From positions 1 to 64,000 of the forward strand of contig JASLCD010000356.1 in NCBI GenBank assembly GCA_030146295.1: a DNA stretch of 64,000 nt. The letters are read 5' to 3'. A model generated the notes under the pieces. That model ran no database searches. It saw nothing but the letters and a program-made list of their open reading frames with translations, and had not been told where the DNA came from. Of this stretch, positions 8,083-17,164 are shown one piece after another. Source of the DNA: Chryseobacterium sp. GTDB lineage: Bacteria > Bacteroidota > Bacteroidia > Flavobacteriales > Weeksellaceae. The translations under genes were made by a program, and so were the position numbers. The first letter of the stretch is position 1, and each line of letters begins with the position of its first letter.

Positions 8083-8796
8083 ATGAACACTAGAAATTCA
8101 AGAAACAGCAGCTCAGGAAGACGGTCGCATTCACCCGAAAATCTTGAAGAAGTATATCAATTATGATATGATCATGGTTTCAATGATGCAACCAGAGATG
8201 AAGATTACGACGATGATTTTTCAGAGTATGAAAATTACTTTGATAATGAAAATGATGACTATGACGATGATTATGATGAAGATGACTATGATGAGTACGA
8301 TGACGATTATGATGATGATGACGACGAAGACTACGACGATGATGATCATAGAGGCCGCAGCGGAGGAAGAAACGGTTCCAGAAGCGGAAACGGAAATCAG
8401 CAAAGAGACAGCCAGGGAAGATTTACTTCCGGCAGAGGAGGATCACGTGGAAGCAGCTCTGGGGGTAATTCTCGTGGAATGTCAAATTCCGGCAGAGGAG
8501 GCTCACGTGGCGGAAGCTCCAATGATAACTCCCGCAGTCGTTCCAATTCCAGGTCAGGAGTAAGATCTTCAAATTCAGATTCAGCAAGAGGAGGCTCTAA
8601 TTCAAGATCGGGAAACAATAGTAACAGTAATAATTCAAGCCGTAGTTCCAGCTCGGGTTCTAGCAGTTCAAAAAGAGGTTTTGCCGCGATGAGCAAAGCA
8701 GACCGAACAAGAATTGCCAGAATGGGCGGACAAGCATCCCACGGTGGTGGAAGATCTTCGGGTCGTTCCGGATTCGGTGGCAGACGTAATTCATAA
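8083..8796 (+). pseudogene. KGG-motif stress protein gene with an in-frame TGA
   Basis: One frame runs from ATG 8083 to TAA 8794-8796 (238 codons) but has a TGA at codon 28 (8164-8166). Before it: NTRNSRNSSSGRRSHSPENLEEVYQL. After it: YDHGFNDATRDED, a long Asp/Tyr-rich segment, an Arg/Gly/Ser-rich segment, and a C-terminal KGG-like motif (GFAAMSKADRTRIARMGGQASH). Composition is continuous across the stop, and no ATG, GTG or TTG follows until 8479, so the acidic part cannot be made without readthrough. A GGA (Gly) to TGA change is the simplest explanation. KGG proteins are stress-related; this one opens the stress island. Confidence 0.6.
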
Positions 8797-8808
8797 TTCT
8801 TTTTCCCG

Positions 8809-8846
8809 GATTGCCTCTTTAGACTATATAAAGAGGTAATCCTTTT
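8809..8846 (+). terminator. Terminator after the KGG-motif gene
   Basis: GATTGCCTCTTTA (8809-8821) pairs, with one mismatch, with TAAAGAGGTAATC further on, followed by CTTTT. It lies 12 bases after the stop codon. Confidence 0.65.
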
Positions 8847-8868
8847 AAATTAAACACCATTTTACACC

Positions 8869-9456
8869 ATGCCAAATAAAATATTAGAAACCAACAGTGC
8901 TGTTTCTGCCACCAAAAAAGGAACGGCAGACAAAGCAACCGTCGATAAAGATGAAATGAAAAATGCTCCGCTTCACAAATTCTTTGTAAGCGCCCTCAAA
9001 GATATTTATTATGCGGAAAATGCCATTCTTGAAGCATTGGAGAAAATGCAGGAAGCTGCTACTGCCGAAGAACTGAAAGATGCCTTTGAAGATCATCACC
9101 TTCAGACCCAAAAACACGTTAAACGTCTGGAAAAAGTCTTTCAGCTTATTGACGAAAAGCCCGAAAAAAAAGAATGTAAGGCTATTAAAGGAATCATTGA
9201 AGAAGGTGAAGAAGTCATCAAATCTACAGAAGACGGCTCCTCAACAAGAGATGTTGCACTCATTATTGCTGCACAGAAGGTAGAACATTACGAGATTGCC
9301 ACGTATGGCGGACTGGCACAAGTTGCTATTACCATGGGGCATGACAAGGCTGCAGATCTCCTTGAAAGAACACTTCAGGAAGAAGAAGATACTGATTCGC
9401 ATCTTACAGATATTGCGGAAACATCCATCAATTTTGATGCAGAACAAGAAGATTAA
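8869..9456 (+). CDS. Ferritin-like DUF892 (YciE/YciF family) protein
   Basis: 195 aa. A Lys/Ala/Thr-rich N-terminal tail (1-30) precedes a four-helix ferritin-like domain (about 35-190). Carboxylate and His metal-ligand patterns are visible: DIYYAENAILEALEKM, EDHHLQTQKHVKRLEKVF, QKVEHYEIATYG and EEEDTDSHL. YciE/YciF proteins are non-haem di-iron stress proteins of uncertain chemistry. The gene sits between a KGG-motif gene and a catalase gene. It is followed by a strong terminator. Confidence 0.88.
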   Translation: MPNKILETNSAVSATKKGTADKATVDKDEMKNAPLHKFFVSALKDIYYAENAILEALEKMQEAATAEELKDAFEDHHLQTQKHVKRLEKVFQLIDEKPEKKECKAIKGIIEEGEEVIKSTEDGSSTRDVALIIAAQKVEHYEIATYGGLAQVAITMGHDKAADLLERTLQEEEDTDSHLTDIAETSINFDAEQED

Positions 9457-9466
9457 AAACACATCA

Positions 9467-9496
9467 TAAGCCATATAGCTTGTTCTATATGGCTTA
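9467..9496 (+). terminator. Terminator after the DUF892 gene
   Basis: TAAGCCATATAG (9467-9478) and CTATATGGCTTA (9485-9496) form a perfect 12-bp stem with a 6-base loop, 10 bases after the stop codon. The T tract is weak. Confidence 0.65.
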
Positions 9497-9520
9497 TTCT
9501 AACCATGAAATCAAATATAT

Positions 9521-9823
9521 ATGGACGGTCAGAAAATAATAAAAACCCTTAGATACAAAGACTTTATAAAAGTAGCCCATACAGGAACGTGTTTTGAGGA
9601 TGGAGCAGCGATCTATGCCAAAGAAATCAGGGAAAATATCTTTCTCTTATTCATTATCCTGAAAAATATTGATATTGAAAATATACAGGCACTCATTGCT
9701 CATTTCGACTGCTTCAACAGTATCGGATTCAAAGAACCGGAACAGATTATGTTTTATCTGTCGATCAAGGATAAAAACGACCTCCATTATTTTGATCAAT
9801 ATTTAAAAACTTCCCATAACTAA
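9521..9823 (+). CDS. Hypothetical protein in the stress island
   Basis: 100 aa with no signal peptide and no recognised domain. Hydrophobic stretch ENIFLLFIILKNIDIENIQALIAHF is flanked by charged residues, suggesting a small alpha/beta fold rather than a membrane protein. The next gene starts 15 bases downstream, so the two are probably cotranscribed. Function unknown. Confidence 0.6.
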   Translation: MDGQKIIKTLRYKDFIKVAHTGTCFEDGAAIYAKEIRENIFLLFIILKNIDIENIQALIAHFDCFNSIGFKEPEQIMFYLSIKDKNDLHYFDQYLKTSHN

Positions 9824-9838
9824 TACCCTTTTTTGAAT

Positions 9839-10216
9839 ATGATATTTGAAAACGACACTTTACAACATTCCGGACTGAATGATAAAAACAACGCGCTGGA
9901 GAATGAATCTTTATTTCCGCTTATTATCAATTCTTACGGAGTGACTGCTTTTCTGATTAAATCATTAGAAAAAATTAAAAATAATGCTCAATGTGAGGTT
10001 CTGAAAAGAGTAATAGGTACCTATATGGAAGAATATATTCTTCATATCCGTGAATTTCATACTAAAAATACGATGGAAAACACGGATGCGGATGCTGAAA
10101 TAAGATTTGAATCTCCGGATTTCACTTTGTATGCCAAAACGGCTTACTATAAAGTGCTGAAGGAAGAAGAATATATCAACAGGCTTCTTGAAATTCTGGA
10201 GAAAAGAGTAGATTAA
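9839..10216 (+). CDS. Hypothetical helical protein in the stress island
   Basis: 125 aa from the ATG at 9839; an in-frame TTG at 9833 would add two residues. The sequence is predicted by eye to be mostly helical, with many Glu, Lys and Ile (for example LIKSLEKIKNNAQCEVLKRVIGTYMEEYILHIREFH). The His and Glu spacing faintly recalls ferritin-like bundles, but this is not enough for a family call. It stands 58 bases before the catalase gene. Confidence 0.6.
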   Translation: MIFENDTLQHSGLNDKNNALENESLFPLIINSYGVTAFLIKSLEKIKNNAQCEVLKRVIGTYMEEYILHIREFHTKNTMENTDADAEIRFESPDFTLYAKTAYYKVLKEEEYINRLLEILEKRVD

Positions 10217-10274
10217 TTCTGCAGAATATTTCTTTATCTCACTGCTTTGAACCCTACACCAACCACAAAAGATT

Positions 10275-12413
10275 ATGAATATGAAAACCAACGAACACAA
10301 CAAAAAAGCAGAACAGCTGGATGTACACAGCACTTCCAATAAAAATGAAAAACTGACTACCAATCAGGGCTTAAAGATCAATAATAACCAGGATTCTTTA
10401 AAAGCCGGAGAGCGTGGTCCTTCATTATTGGAAGATTTTATTCTGAGAGAAAAGATTACCCATTTCGATCATGAGAGAATTCCTGAAAGAGTCGTTCACG
10501 CACGAGGCTCCGGAGCTCATGGGATTTTTAAACTTAACAAAAGTCTTGCAGGATATACCAAGGCCGGATTTTTAACAGAACTTGGAAAAGAAACTCCCGT
10601 TTTTGTAAGGTTTTCCACTGTTGCAGGAAGTAAAGGAAGTACAGATCTGGCAAGAGATGTAAGAGGTTTTGCTATAAAATTTTATACTGACGAAGGTAAC
10701 TATGACCTTGTTGCCAATAATATGCCTGTGTTTTTTATTCAGGATGCTATAAAATTTCCGGATCTGATTCATGCTGTAAAACCGGAACCAGATAATGAAA
10801 TTCCACAGGCTGCTTCTGCCCATGACACATTTTGGGACTTTATTTCGCTGATGCCCGAAAGTATGCACATGATCATGTGGGTAATGAGCGACAGAGCCAT
10901 TCCGAGAAGTCTCAGAATGATGGAAGGCTTTGGGGTACATTCTTTCAAATTCATCAATGAGGAAGGAAAAGTACATTTTGTGAAATTTCATTTTAAACCC
11001 AGATTGGGAGTGCATTCCGTAGCATGGAATGAAGCTCAGATTCTTTCAGGAATAGATTCTGATTTTCACAAAAGAGATCTCTGGGAAGCCATTGAAAACG
11101 GTGATTATCCGGAATGGGATTTCGGAGTACAGCTGATTCCTGAAGAAGATGAACACAAATTTGATTTTGACCTTCTGGATCCTACTAAACTGGTTCCTGA
11201 GGAAGAAGTTCCTGTAGAAATTGTCGGAACTTTAACACTTAACAGAAACCCGGATAATTTCTTTGCAGAAACTGAGCAGGTAGCTTTTCATCCCGGGCAC
11301 ATCATCCCCGGAATTGATTTTACCAATGATCCTTTGCTTCAGGGAAGATTATTTTCATATACAGATACTCAGCTTTCAAGACTGGGATCACCCAATTTCC
11401 ATGAAATACCGATCAACAGATCCATCAATACGGTCCATAATCATCAACGGGACGGGCATATGAGACAGCAGATTGTAAAGGGAAAAACGAGCTATGAACC
11501 CAATTCCATAGGCGGTGGATGTCCTTTTCAGGCCATGATGTCTGAAGGCGGATTTGCTTCCCAACAGGAAAGAGTTTCCGGGGTAAAGATCAGAGAAAGA
11601 AGTAAAAGCTTTGTAGACCATTATTCACAGGCTAAACTATTTTATAACAGCCAGTCGATACCGGAAAAAACTCACCTTCAGAATGCATTGATCTTTGAAT
11701 TGTCTAAAGTGACCCGTCCTGAGATCAGAGAAAGAATGGTAGGACAGCTGGCGTTTATTGATATGATTCTCGCCTGGAGAGTCGCAGAAAAAGTGGGAGT
11801 AGAGGTTAAAAAACTGGAGTGGCCCAATCAGAGCTTACCTGCAGACAGCAATATTGCAGAACTTCAGAGTGAAGAAAGAGAGCCTAAAACAAAAATTTCT
11901 GACGCCTTAAGCATGAGGCATACGGTAAAAGACACCATTAAAAGCAGAAAAATAGGGTTTATTCTGGCTAATGGTGCTGATGGCGGGGCAATCAGTGATC
12001 TTAAAACAAAACTTGAAGCAGAAGGAGCAAAGGTTGAATTGATTGCCCCAAGTCTGGCTCATATAAGAACCAATGACGGAGCACAACTGGCCCCGAAACA
12101 TACGCTGACCAATACTTCAAGTGTTTGCTTCGATGCCCTTTATATCTGTTCCGGTGCAGATTCCGTAACCGAACTGATGATTACTGAAAATAAGAACCTT
12201 GTTCTGCATTTTATCAACGAAGCCTATAAACACTGTAAAGCCATTTATTTCGGGACAGATACTCAGCCCCTTTATCATAATTCCAATGTATCAGCAAAAC
12301 AGCATGACGATCCGGGAATTATTACCTGGGAAGACGGAAAACAAACCGATAAATTTATTAATGCCATAGCCAAACACAGAGTCTGGGATCTCGAAATGGA
12401 GAGAAACGCTTAA
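10275..12413 (+). CDS. katE: Large-subunit (clade 2) haem catalase, KatE/HPII type
   Basis: 712 aa catalase that splits hydrogen peroxide. The distal His75 ([12 protein letters not shown]), Asn149 (NNMPVFF) and proximal haem Tyr362 ([14 protein letters not shown]) are all present. Residues after about 560 ([22 protein letters not shown] onward) form the flavodoxin/DJ-1-like C-terminal domain that separates large-subunit from small-subunit catalases. No export signal, so cytoplasmic. Its neighbours, a DUF892 protein and an SDR, fit a stationary-phase or oxidative-stress island. A terminator follows at 12450. Confidence 0.95.
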   Translation: MNMKTNEHNKKAEQLDVHSTSNKNEKLTTNQGLKINNNQDSLKAGERGPSLLEDFILREKITHFDHERIPERVVHARGSGAHGIFKLNKSLAGYTKAGFLTELGKETPVFVRFSTVAGSKGSTDLARDVRGFAIKFYTDEGNYDLVANNMPVFFIQDAIKFPDLIHAVKPEPDNEIPQAASAHDTFWDFISLMPESMHMIMWVMSDRAIPRSLRMMEGFGVHSFKFINEEGKVHFVKFHFKPRLGVHSVAWNEAQILSGIDSDFHKRDLWEAIENGDYPEWDFGVQLIPEEDEHKFDFDLLDPTKLVPEEEVPVEIVGTLTLNRNPDNFFAETEQVAFHPGHIIPGIDFTNDPLLQGRLFSYTDTQLSRLGSPNFHEIPINRSINTVHNHQRDGHMRQQIVKGKTSYEPNSIGGGCPFQAMMSEGGFASQQERVSGVKIRERSKSFVDHYSQAKLFYNSQSIPEKTHLQNALIFELSKVTRPEIRERMVGQLAFIDMILAWRVAEKVGVEVKKLEWPNQSLPADSNIAELQSEEREPKTKISDALSMRHTVKDTIKSRKIGFILANGADGGAISDLKTKLEAEGAKVELIAPSLAHIRTNDGAQLAPKHTLTNTSSVCFDALYICSGADSVTELMITENKNLVLHFINEAYKHCKAIYFGTDTQPLYHNSNVSAKQHDDPGIITWEDGKQTDKFINAIAKHRVWDLEMERNA

Positions 12414-12449
12414 ATCATAACATCTTTCACACCAAATTAAATATGTAAG

Positions 12450-12484
12450 AAAGCTGCTGTTTTGATTTATTCAGCAGCTTTTTA
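12450..12484 (+). terminator. Terminator after the catalase gene
   Basis: AAAGCTGCTG (12450-12459) and CAGCAGCTTT (12472-12481) form a 10-bp stem ending in a T run. Confidence 0.75.
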
Positions 12485-12539
12485 AACCCTCTTTTCCATT
12501 TCTCAAATTAATGTAAACCTCATTCAAAATATTAACATT

Positions 12540-13040
12540 ATGAATTTTCAACAAAATCTCTTAGAATATATAAGCCAGTCCCTGATGACTACTGATGAAA
12601 CCATTTCAATTGCTGAAAGTGTTACTTCAGGATGCCTGCAACTGGCTTTTTCACAGATGCCTAATGCCTCAATGTTCTACAAGGGAGGTATGACAACCTA
12701 TTCTTTACCGGAGAAAGTAAGCCTATTAAAAGTCAACAGAAAGGAAGCTGAAGAATGTGACTGTGTTTCAGAAAATATCGCAGAAACAATGGCATTAAAT
12801 GTTGCCAAACTCTATGAATCGGACTGGGCTATTGCCACAACCGGCTACTGCACACCCAACCGGAATTCCGGGTATAAAATTTTTGCGTATTTCGCATTTT
12901 CCTATAAAGGTGAGATCATTTTGACTAAAAAACTGGAACTGCACCACAAAACACAAGCCTTAAATGCTCAGTTATATTATACGGAATTTATTTTAGGATG
13001 CTTTAAAAGTGAGCTCAACAGGCTTTTAATCTTGAAATAA
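12540..13040 (+). CDS. CinA C-terminal-domain protein (nicotinamide-nucleotide amidohydrolase-like)
   Basis: 166 aa, consisting only of the CinA C-terminal domain. Family motifs are IAESVTSG (residues 23-30), YKGGMTTYS (near 47) and the AIATTGYCTP loop. This domain deamidates nicotinamide mononucleotide in characterised PncC enzymes. Here TG-Y-C replaces the usual TGIAGP-type loop, and the copy is divergent, so activity is uncertain. Forty bases upstream of the SDR gene. Confidence 0.8.
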   Translation: MNFQQNLLEYISQSLMTTDETISIAESVTSGCLQLAFSQMPNASMFYKGGMTTYSLPEKVSLLKVNRKEAEECDCVSENIAETMALNVAKLYESDWAIATTGYCTPNRNSGYKIFAYFAFSYKGEIILTKKLELHHKTQALNAQLYYTEFILGCFKSELNRLLILK

Positions 13041-13080
13041 ACGGAAGAAATACAGAAACCTGCAGAAGAAAAATAAAGAT

Positions 13081-13830
13081 ATGACGCAAAAGTTAGAAAA
13101 CAAATCTGTTTTGATTACCGGAGCAGACAGTGGGATTGGAAAAGCAATAGCTCTTCTTTTTGCGTTGGAAGGAGCTGATATTGCAATCATTTACCACTCG
13201 AGTGATAATGATGCAGGTAAAACAAAAGCAGAAATTGAAAGTCTGAATAAAAAATGTATTATTTTCAAAGGAGATATCAATGATTACGAATTTTGTGAAA
13301 AGACCGTGAAAAATGTTATCTCAGCGCTGGGAAAAATTGATATTCTCATCAATAACGCTGGGGTGCAGTTTCCTGCTGAGACCATTGAAGATCTTGAAGA
13401 AAAAAATATCAGAAAGACTTTTGATTCTAATATTGTTGGAATGATTTTGTTAACGAAAGTCGTTTTTCCTTATTTGAAAGAAGGAAGCTCTGTCATCAAC
13501 ACCACCTCAGTTTCTGCTTATCAGGGACATCCTGAACTGCTGGATTATTCAGCAACAAAAGGAGCTATTGTTTCCTTTACCCGCTCACTGGCATTACAGG
13601 CAAAACCAAAAGGAATCCGGGTCAATGCTGTTGCTCCAGGCCCGGTTGCAACTCCGCTTACCGAAGAAACATTTGACGAAAAAGAAGAGAATACCAGCAA
13701 ACCTCCTTTGGAGAGAAATGCAACTCCGGAAGAAATAGCATTCAGCTTTTTATTTCTGGCAGGTACTGAGGCCTCACAGATTACAGGCCAGGTACTTCAT
13801 CCCAATGGAGGATTGATTATAAACGGCTAA
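13081..13830 (+). CDS. Short-chain dehydrogenase/reductase (general-stress GSP39/YghA-like)
   Basis: 249 aa Rossmann-fold oxidoreductase. The cofactor motif TGADSGIG (about 14-21), NNAG (about 90-93), catalytic Ser in NTTSVS and Tyr-Lys in YSATKG are present, as is the C-terminal GQVLHPNGG typical of classical SDRs. The TGADSGIG variant and gene context match stress-linked SDRs such as GSP39/YghA. Substrate not known. The next gene, for a small lipoprotein, begins 28 bases downstream. Confidence 0.88.
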   Translation: MTQKLENKSVLITGADSGIGKAIALLFALEGADIAIIYHSSDNDAGKTKAEIESLNKKCIIFKGDINDYEFCEKTVKNVISALGKIDILINNAGVQFPAETIEDLEEKNIRKTFDSNIVGMILLTKVVFPYLKEGSSVINTTSVSAYQGHPELLDYSATKGAIVSFTRSLALQAKPKGIRVNAVAPGPVATPLTEETFDEKEENTSKPPLERNATPEEIAFSFLFLAGTEASQITGQVLHPNGGLIING

Positions 13831-13858
13831 AATAGAAAACCCAACAAAATATTAGAAT

Positions 13859-14023
13859 ATGAAAACTACAGCATTTATTTTGGGAGTGATAAGCTTATTT
13901 GCTTTTACTTCGTGCAGATGTAATATTGACGAAGATGAAAACAAAAAAAGAGACCAAAAGAATAATCCGGCCAATGCTGGAAAAACCGGTCTGCCTGAAA
14001 GCGATACCTTGAGTATCAGATAA
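13859..14023 (+). CDS. Very small lipoprotein
   Basis: 54 aa reading frame from ATG 13859 to TAA 14021-14023. A hydrophobic signal (TAFILGVISLFAF) ends in the lipobox FTSC (Cys19), followed by a short Asp/Glu/Lys-rich tail (CNIDEDENKKRDQKN). It fits exactly between the SDR and the Rieske-FAD gene with short spacers (28 and 24 bases), so it is probably a real operon member. Function unknown. Confidence 0.65.
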   Translation: MKTTAFILGVISLFAFTSCRCNIDEDENKKRDQKNNPANAGKTGLPESDTLSIR

Positions 14024-14047
14024 GTTTAACAACAAAATATTCTGGTT

Positions 14048-15577
14048 ATGTACAGAGATGGTGCAAGAAAAAGTATATGGCAGGAAGAGGTCAGAAAATT
14101 TTCTGCAGAACCTGATCTCAGTCCGCTATTTGATGTTGCCATAGTAGGTGGCGGAATTACCGGAGTTTCAACAGCTATGAAGCTTCAGGAATCGGGGCAG
14201 CGGTGTATTATTCTGGAAGCTGCCAATATAGGATTTGGCACTACAGGAGGAACAACGGCCCATTTAAACGATTTTTTTGATACAACCTTTAATCAGGTCA
14301 TCCGTGATTTTGGTTTGGATAATGCGAAACTGTATGCACAATGCGGGGCTGATGCCATTAAAATCATTGAAGATAACATCCATCAATACAAGATTAACTG
14401 TGATTTTACGAGAAAGTCAGCTTATCTTTTTGCGTTGGATGAAAAACAGGAGGATCGTTTGAAAGAGATCGTAGAAGGAGCAGCCAGGGTAGGTCATGAA
14501 ATGAGTTATGTGAATGAAATTCCTTTTCCGATTCCATTCAAAGAAGCGGTGCTTATTCCGGGACAAGGACATTTTCATCCTATAAAATACATCAAAGGTC
14601 TTTGTGATGCTTTCATAAAGCTCGGCGGATCTATTCAGGAAAACTGTCTCTGTGAAGATCATGATGAGCGTGAAGATTATGTGGTTTTAAAAACTTCAAA
14701 AGGAGAAATAAAGGCAAAAAATTTAGTATACGCCACGCATATTCCGCCTGGTGTTAACCTTCTTCACTTTACCAATGCTCCTTATAGAAGCTATGCCATG
14801 GCATTTACCATGAAAAATGATAAATATCCCTGGGAACTTGGTTATGATCTCTGTGAGCCTTATCATTATTACAGAATTCAGAGCATCAATGGGGAAAATT
14901 TATTGATTGCCGGTGGTGAAGATCACAAAACAGGACATGCAGACGATACCGGAGCATGTTTCTCCGAACTTGAAAACTATGTAAGAAAATATTTCGAGGT
15001 GGAAACCGTGCATTACACCTGGTCCAGTCAATACTATGAACCAGTGGATGGGCTGCCGTATATAGGAAAGCTTCCGGGAACTAAAGAAAGAATCTTTACA
15101 GCAACAGGCTTTCGGGGAAACGGAATGATATTCGGGACCCTTTCCTCACAGATCCTGCATGATTTGATAATTATCGGAAAAAATAAATACGGAGACCTAT
15201 TCAACCCTTCAAGAATCAAACCTGTTGCCGGATTCTCAGATTTTGTAAAAGAAACTGCAACCGTAGCTTTTGACTTTATAAAAGATAAGATTTTAACTGA
15301 GAAAATTGATTCCTTTTCAGAAGTAGGAGAAGGCGAGGCGAAAGTGATACGATACGAATCGGAATCCTATGCGCTTTATAAAGAAAATGACGGGACGTTG
15401 CATCTGCTGAAAAGCACCTGTCCACATGCCGGTTGTGAAGTTCGTTGGAACAGCGCTGAGTTGAGCTGGGATTGTCCATGCCATGGATCCCGTTTCAATG
15501 TCAACGGCAAAATGCTTACCGGGCCCACCACAAAGAATCTGCAGAAGATATTTCCTTACCAAAAACGCAACCCGTAA
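14048..15577 (+). CDS. FAD-dependent oxidoreductase (DAO family) with C-terminal Rieske domain
   Basis: 509 aa two-domain protein. Residues 28-60 carry the FAD dinucleotide motif VAIVGGGITGVSTA, and the DAO fold extends to about 400 (GLPYIGKLPGTKERIFTATGFRGNGM). The C-terminal Rieske [2Fe-2S] site has C458-x-H460 and C476-x-x-H479, with C463 and C478 as the usual disulfide pair. This fusion is known as a family, with no fixed substrate. It is cytoplasmic and lies in the stress island just upstream of a DUF6766 gene. Confidence 0.9.
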   Translation: MYRDGARKSIWQEEVRKFSAEPDLSPLFDVAIVGGGITGVSTAMKLQESGQRCIILEAANIGFGTTGGTTAHLNDFFDTTFNQVIRDFGLDNAKLYAQCGADAIKIIEDNIHQYKINCDFTRKSAYLFALDEKQEDRLKEIVEGAARVGHEMSYVNEIPFPIPFKEAVLIPGQGHFHPIKYIKGLCDAFIKLGGSIQENCLCEDHDEREDYVVLKTSKGEIKAKNLVYATHIPPGVNLLHFTNAPYRSYAMAFTMKNDKYPWELGYDLCEPYHYYRIQSINGENLLIAGGEDHKTGHADDTGACFSELENYVRKYFEVETVHYTWSSQYYEPVDGLPYIGKLPGTKERIFTATGFRGNGMIFGTLSSQILHDLIIIGKNKYGDLFNPSRIKPVAGFSDFVKETATVAFDFIKDKILTEKIDSFSEVGEGEAKVIRYESESYALYKENDGTLHLLKSTCPHAGCEVRWNSAELSWDCPCHGSRFNVNGKMLTGPTTKNLQKIFPYQKRNP

Positions 15578-15594
15578 ACTTTAAACCCAAAGCC

Positions 15595-16251
15595 ATGCCA
15601 CGTTCAGGTTTCTTTTATCGCAACAGCTTAAGTATTGTTCTGATTACTCTGATGATTATTTTTCTCGCAGGACAATTCTTTATGGGCTGGAGAACGGAAA
15701 ATAAAGAACTGATTGAAAACAGCCGCTCTGCTTTAAAGATCGACGAATACATTCACAGCGGTCATTTTATACAGGCTACTTTTGAAAATTGGGAAAGTGA
15801 ATTTCTTCAGATGATGCTGTATGTTTTGCTAACAATCTCACTCAGACAAAAAGGCTCCAGCGAATCAAAATCGATGACAGACAAAGAAGATGTTGACCGA
15901 GAACCCATAGCACATTCCAAAGCGCCATGGCCCGTTAAAAAAGGAGGAATTTGGCTGAAAATCTATAAACATTCACTATCACTTGCGTTTGCAATCCTCT
16001 TTCTGACGAGTTTTATTTTGCATTTCTATGGAAGTCTTAAAGATTTTAATGATGAACAGATGATGAAAAACAAACCTGCTGTAACAGCAATGCAGTATCT
16101 TTCAGAATCAAGATTTTGGTTTGAATCTTTTCAGAACTGGCAGAGTGAATTTCTGGCTGTAGCTTCTCTTGTACTTTTATCTGTGTGGCTTCGGGAAAAA
16201 GGCTCGCCCGAATCAAAGCCGGTTGATATGCCTCATGATGAAACCCCTTAA
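15595..16251 (+). CDS. DUF6766-type membrane protein with internal duplication
   Basis: 218 aa from ATG 15595; the frame is open further upstream but overlaps the Rieske gene. It has four hydrophobic helices in two repeats. Each repeat has a transmembrane helix, a loop, a segment ending FxNWxSEFL, a second helix and a closing LRxKGSxESK. The repeats are about 16-96 and 126-212. Function unknown; inner-membrane location inferred. Stop overlaps the convergent AraC gene by four bases. Confidence 0.82.
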   Translation: MPRSGFFYRNSLSIVLITLMIIFLAGQFFMGWRTENKELIENSRSALKIDEYIHSGHFIQATFENWESEFLQMMLYVLLTISLRQKGSSESKSMTDKEDVDREPIAHSKAPWPVKKGGIWLKIYKHSLSLAFAILFLTSFILHFYGSLKDFNDEQMMKNKPAVTAMQYLSESRFWFESFQNWQSEFLAVASLVLLSVWLREKGSPESKPVDMPHDETP

Positions 16252-17036
16252 TTTTTGTTGAGTCTGGGTTTTACCTGCATAATAGCAAAATACGACGATG
16301 TAAATGCAGATAAGCTTTGATATCCTACTTTATATGCAACTTCACTCAAAGTGTATTGTCTGGTATCTATCAGTTCTATACTTTTTAAAATTCTTGTTAG
16401 CTGCAGGTATTTTTGCAGGGTAATTCCGGTTTCATTCTTAAAAATCCTTTGGAGGCTCCTCACAGACATTTGTGCTTTTTCAGCTAAAGAATCAATGTCC
16501 AGATTATATTTAAAATTGGAATTAATATCATTGCAAACGGGAATCAGCCTGGTGTCAGTTGGCACCGGGATTTCCAGACCGCTGCTTTCTTTACAGAAAT
16601 TAGGAAGACTTTTTAAAATAGCTTTAAAAAAGATGTCCTGTTCTTCATTTTCCTCCAGCGATTGGTTCCATTTCGCCGCATACAAAAGCATCTCCTTGAG
16701 AACAGGAGGAACGGCAAATACCTGTACGTTCTGGTAAAATTCATCATCAAAAACGGTTTTAAATAGAAATACCATTAGATTCACCGTTTGTGCTTCAGAA
16801 GTGATTTTATGGGCCTTCTCTGAAGGAATCCAAATAACATGATGCTGTGGGACCAGATAGATCTTGCGGTCGATGTGGAAATACTGGTAACCTTCTTCTA
16901 CAAAAGTAAGCTGAGCACGGTTATGCTGATGTTCATAATCATCATGTTTCCAGTTTTTTTCACACCATACATAAGCTTCTTTTTCGATAGAATCTACAAA
17001 CTGGCTTTCCGTTTTTTCAATCAGTCCACATTTCAT
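16248..17036 (-). CDS. AraC-family transcription regulator
   Basis: 262 aa. An N-terminal cupin-like sensing domain (about 25-110, with HDDYEHQHNRAQLTFVEEG) is followed by two C-terminal helix-turn-helix motifs (about 165-260: SLAEKAQMSVRSLQRIFKNETG and LSEVAYKVGYQSLSAFTSSYF). It is divergent from the flavodoxin-RidA fusion gene, with a long inverted repeat in the shared promoter region, so that gene is the likely target. Confidence 0.9.
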   Translation of the reverse strand: MKCGLIEKTESQFVDSIEKEAYVWCEKNWKHDDYEHQHNRAQLTFVEEGYQYFHIDRKIYLVPQHHVIWIPSEKAHKITSEAQTVNLMVFLFKTVFDDEFYQNVQVFAVPPVLKEMLLYAAKWNQSLEENEEQDIFFKAILKSLPNFCKESSGLEIPVPTDTRLIPVCNDINSNFKYNLDIDSLAEKAQMSVRSLQRIFKNETGITLQKYLQLTRILKSIELIDTRQYTLSEVAYKVGYQSLSAFTSSYFAIMQVKPRLNKN

Positions 17037-17037
17037 G

Positions 17038-17094
17038 TTGTCGTTTTGTATGTATATTTTGGCAAATTTAATAAAAACGACAATAGTAATTTTG
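17038..17094. promoter_or_regulatory. Inverted repeat and promoter between the AraC and flavodoxin-RidA genes
   Basis: TTGTCGTTTT (17038-17047) and AAAACGACAA (17074-17083) form a perfect 10-bp inverted repeat 26 bases apart. TAATTTTG (17087-17094) directly after it is a -7 box for the rightward gene. The arrangement suggests a regulator site that can act on both genes. Confidence 0.5.
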
Positions 17095-17164
17095 TATAAT
17101 CAAGATCAAAGCGATTAAAAAATGATAGTCTCAACAAAAAATATTAACTTATATCTTATTCTGA

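Noticed and set aside
8164..8166. TGA as a selenocysteine codon
   Set aside because: No Sec family, and the flanking residues do not suggest a redox site; a Gly-to-stop change is simpler.
8144..8563. Met-rich 139-codon frame on the plus strand
   Set aside because: Other-frame reading of the repetitive GAT/GAC segment of the KGG gene; the composition is an artefact.
15472..15594. Upstream extension of the DUF6766 gene
   Set aside because: It would overlap the Rieske domain coding sequence by about 100 bases; the ATG at 15595 follows the stop and opens a normal start.
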